Part shown: positions 39,821-42,106 of the stretch, piece after piece
How the letters are laid out: each line of letters starts with the position of its first letter
How positions within the stretch are numbered: position 1 is the stretch's first letter
NCBI GenBank assembly: GCA_006514895.1
Contig: VDMG01000290.1
Location: 1 to 42,106, forward strand
Length of the DNA: 42,106 nt
From: Beijerinckiaceae bacterium
Lineage (GTDB): Bacteria; Pseudomonadota; Alphaproteobacteria; Rhizobiales; Beijerinckiaceae
Direction: 5' to 3'
Made by a program: the position numbers and the translations under genes
The notes under the pieces: generated by a model
Seen by the model: only the letters and a program-made list of their open reading frames with translations
The model's database searches: none
Told to the model about the DNA's origin: nothing

Positions 39821-40372
39821 TCACATCGTTGGCATTGGCACACGCGGAGCGGCAAGCGCAGCGCGCAATTGCTCGATCTGGTGTTCCACCGGGCTTGGCG
39901 GCAGCTTCCCGTTTCCGCGCGCGTCTCGCGATTTATAGAACAGAAGGTCGAGATGGATGATGCGCGCCTGGAGGCGAAGGGATAGTCCGATGAGATCGCG
40001 CAGACGCGGCGGCAATTTGGCAAGAACGTCCTTGTTCGAGACAACATCCTGCTCGGACAATCGAATCCTACGTTTTTCGGTGGCAGCCTCGGCGCGGGTC
40101 AACTCGCCTTCGTTGACGGCGCGCTGGAGAAGCAGCCAAGACGCAGCCTGCATGAGTCTTGTCGTCAAACGCATGCTTTCCACCGCATAGGCGACCGCCG
40201 CCGGGCGCGGCAAGAGCTTCGCCTCCTCTCGGCCATCGCCGTCGAGGTAAGCCGCGGCCCGGCTCACCAGATCCATACCCTCCTGAAAAAGGGCTAGGAA
40301 TTGTTCGGACGCCGCCAGCTTCTCGCCGAAGAAGATGGTCTTATCCTCTTTTAAAAACGGCGTTTGACCCAT
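39821..40372 (-). CDS. DUF1465-like conserved alphaproteobacterial protein
   Basis: FGEKLAASEQFLALFQEGMDLVSRAAAYLDGDGREEAKLLPRPAAVAYAVESMRLTTRLMQAASWLLLQRAVNEGELTRAEAATEKRRIRL matches my recollection of the family; start at MGQTPFL (40372). Confidence 0.7.
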   Translation of the reverse strand: MGQTPFLKEDKTIFFGEKLAASEQFLALFQEGMDLVSRAAAYLDGDGREEAKLLPRPAAVAYAVESMRLTTRLMQAASWLLLQRAVNEGELTRAEAATEKRRIRLSEQDVVSNKDVLAKLPPRLRDLIGLSLRLQARIIHLDLLFYKSRDARGNGKLPPSPVEHQIEQLRAALAAPRVPMPTM

Positions 40373-40560
40373 GATGTGCCTGTTTTTTTGCCGGGACCAG
40401 CCGGAAGTGGCCTTGCCGGTAAGCGGACCGCACGAGCGGTCATTTTTTGTATCATAGGCCAATTCGTTGCCGAGCGGGGTTTCAGCTTTAATTAGGATTA
40501 ACTTGCGGTTTGGGACTCTGCGACATGTCGCATTTTGGTAACGTCATGAGTGCCAGCTTC

Positions 40561-40995
40561 TCAGGGCATCCGGGGCGACGCGAGCATATCGAGAACCGGA
40601 CAGGCGGGTGCGGTGGTCTCCACAAGACATTGCTCTAAGGCGCTTGCGAGAAGTGCTTCCAGCTTGCGAAGATCAGCGATCTTTGCGCGAACTTCGCCGA
40701 GATGGGCTGCCGTCAGGATTTGAACCTCGGCGCAAGATGCCCGGCCGGGTTCGCTCAGGCCGAGCAAGTTACGAATTTCGTCAAGGCTAAACCCTAATTC
40801 TCGCGCGCGGCGGATAAAGATCAGCGTTCGCATTTGACTTGATCGATAAACCCGCCACCCGCCTTGCGTGCGCGGCGGAGGCGGCAGCATCTTGACCTTT
40901 TCATAGTAGCGAATGGTCTCGATATGCACACCAGTTCGGCGCGATAACTCACCTATCGAAAGATTCCCGATTCGCGCATCCGTGATGTCCGGCAT
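40561..40995 (-). CDS. merR: MerR-family mercury-responsive regulator
   Basis: LSIGELSRRTGVHIETIRYYEKVKMLPPPPRTQGGWRVYRSS; three Cys in MerR(Hg) arrangement: SCAEV ... QC-(8 aa)-C (QCLVETTAPACPVLDML). Confidence 0.9.
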   Translation of the reverse strand: MPDITDARIGNLSIGELSRRTGVHIETIRYYEKVKMLPPPPRTQGGWRVYRSSQMRTLIFIRRARELGFSLDEIRNLLGLSEPGRASCAEVQILTAAHLGEVRAKIADLRKLEALLASALEQCLVETTAPACPVLDMLASPRMP

Positions 40996-41012
40996 TAAAA
41001 TAACCCTTGTTT

Positions 41013-41027
41013 CTGTAGCTGCTACAG
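41013..41027. promoter_or_regulatory. Candidate MerR operator in the merR-merT divergent region
   Basis: Palindrome CTGTAGC-T-GCTACAG following a TTGTTT -35-like element. Confidence 0.5.
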
Positions 41028-41067
41028 GATGCAGCATGGACCAAAATCAATCAAGGAAGCCCTGTCG

Positions 41068-41490
41068 ATGAATGATTCGTCGATCGATTCTCGCTGCGAA
41101 CCGGGCCGGGCTCTAGCGGTGCCGGATGATACCGCGGCTAGCCGGACGCAAAAGCTCGTTGCCGCCGGCGGCATCCTCGGAGCGATCGCGGCCTCGTCGT
41201 GCTGCATAGCGCCTTTGGTGCTGTTTAGCTTAGGGAGCAGCGGCGCCTGGATCGGGAACCTCACGGCGCTTGCTCCCTATCAGCCCTATTTCATCGCGGC
41301 GACGCTTGCCTGCCTCGGACACGGATATTGGCTGGTTTACCGGCGCCAGAAGATCGCTTGCGCGGAAGGCGAGGTTTGCGCCCGGCCGCTGGCGAACTAT
41401 CTCGTCAAGACGGGCCTCGTCCTAGCAACCGTCCTCGTCGCGGGTGCGATTGGGCTGGACCTCATCGGCCCCTATCTTTTTAACCCTTGA
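41068..41490 (+). CDS. merT: Mercuric ion transporter MerT
   Basis: Vicinal Cys pair in first TM segment (ILGAIAASSCCIAPLVLFSLGSSGAWIGNLTAL), second Cys pair CAEGEVC; directly upstream of merP. Confidence 0.9.
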   Translation: MNDSSIDSRCEPGRALAVPDDTAASRTQKLVAAGGILGAIAASSCCIAPLVLFSLGSSGAWIGNLTALAPYQPYFIAATLACLGHGYWLVYRRQKIACAEGEVCARPLANYLVKTGLVLATVLVAGAIGLDLIGPYLFNP

Positions 41491-41786
41491 AAGGACACCC
41501 ATTGATCAAATTGCTTACCATGGCTGCCTGTGGTCTTGGCCTCATCTTTCCGGCTTCCGCTTTCGCCGCCGAACAAACGGTAACGCTCGCGGTTCAGCAC
41601 ATGACCTGCACACTTTGCCCTCGCACCGTAAAGGCGAGTCTCCAGGCCGTGCCTGGCGTAACCAATGTCGTCGTGTCGTTCGAGGATAAGACGGCCGTGG
41701 TGACCTACGACGATAGCAAGGCGCAAGTGGATGCGCTCGTGAAGGCGACGACGAATGCGGGCTATCCTTCCGCGCCCAAGAGCTGA
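41487..41786 (+). CDS. merP: Periplasmic mercury-binding protein MerP
   Basis: Signal peptide, then HMA domain with MTCTLCP metal-binding motif (QTVTLAVQHMTCTLCPRTVKASLQAVPGVTNVVV). Confidence 0.92.
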   Translation: MKGHPLIKLLTMAACGLGLIFPASAFAAEQTVTLAVQHMTCTLCPRTVKASLQAVPGVTNVVVSFEDKTAVVTYDDSKAQVDALVKATTNAGYPSAPKS

Positions 41787-41938
41787 ATGGCTTGCGCGGG
41801 CATCGGGACAAACTAGGGAAGATCATGAACGAGCGCTGCGCGCCAAGGGGAAACGGCAAGGCCTGCGGCCGCGCTTAGTCGTCACAATTTCACTGGGGAC
41901 AATCTCAAAATACTGATGTTTGTTTATCCGGCCGGGCC

Positions 41939-42106
41939 ATGATTCTTGAATCCGTCATCACTTGTCCGCATTGTACCACCGCGAAATCGGAGACCATGCC
42001 GACCAATGCGTGCCAGTTTTTCTATACATGCAGTGGCTGCGGCGCGACGCTGCGGCCTGAGCCTGGCGATTGTTGTGTGTTCTGTTCCTACGGCTCGGTT
42101 CCGTGC
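41939..42106 (+). CDS. Cysteine-rich small protein of the 'GDCCVFCSYG' type, truncated by window end
   Basis: Read from ATG 41939: MILESVITCPHCTTAKSETMPTNACQFFYTCSGCGATLRPEPGDCCVFCSYGSVPC with no stop to the window end. Absent from the supplied ORF track because it is open at the edge. Confidence 0.8.
   Translation, partial: MILESVITCPHCTTAKSETMPTNACQFFYTCSGCGATLRPEPGDCCVFCSYGSVPC

Noticed and set aside
40426-40448. Hairpin GACCGC-ACGA-GCGGTC followed by ATTTTTTG, terminator-like on the plus strand
   Set aside because: No plus-strand gene ends nearby (cobL ends at 39791) and it lies upstream of the minus-strand DUF1465-like gene; short stem, likely coincidental.
1-42106. CRISPR arrays, tRNA/rRNA genes, prophage or IS elements
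   Set aside because: No regularly spaced repeats, no tRNA-like cloverleaf, and no transposase or integrase motifs recognised in any supplied translation.

Overview
This 42.1-kb window is a GC-rich alphaproteobacterial (probably Rhizobiales/Beijerinckiaceae-like) chromosomal segment. Left part (0-20 kb) is mostly housekeeping: rarA, a fused trehalose synthase/maltokinase, rpsT, dnaA, ruvC, ruvA, divergent tsaD/hemC, an EF-G-like GTPase, an RluA/RluD-family pseudouridine synthase, the pntAA-pntAB-pntB transhydrogenase operon with an aa3-oxidase subunit IV-like small protein, and a UbiB/AarF kinase. Middle part (20-29 kb) is accessory: an AT-rich exostosin-like glycosyltransferase, an ABC-F ATPase broken by two frameshifts, a divergent AcpS-like protein with a C-terminal membrane helix, a frameshifted TonB-dependent receptor, and a multiply frameshifted histidine kinase followed by an intact NarL/LuxR response regulator. 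Right part (29.4-39.8 kb) is a cobalamin-riboswitch-led aerobic B12 cluster (cobW, cobN, cobG, cobH, cobI, cobJ, cobK on the opposite strand, cobL). It is followed by a DUF1465-like gene and a mercury module (merR, merT, merP, and a cysteine-rich 'GDCCVFCSYG' ORF running off the window end). Most notable non-coding signals: a parS-like site inside a long inverted repeat (13.85 kb); a CtrA-type TTAA-N7-TTAA box with a GANTC site in its spacer next to an 18-bp perfect palindrome upstream of dnaA (6.05 kb); and hairpins between the B12 riboswitch and the cobW start codon. No CRISPR array, tRNA, rRNA or intact IS element was seen. All calls come from reading the sequence and supplied translations; no searches were run.
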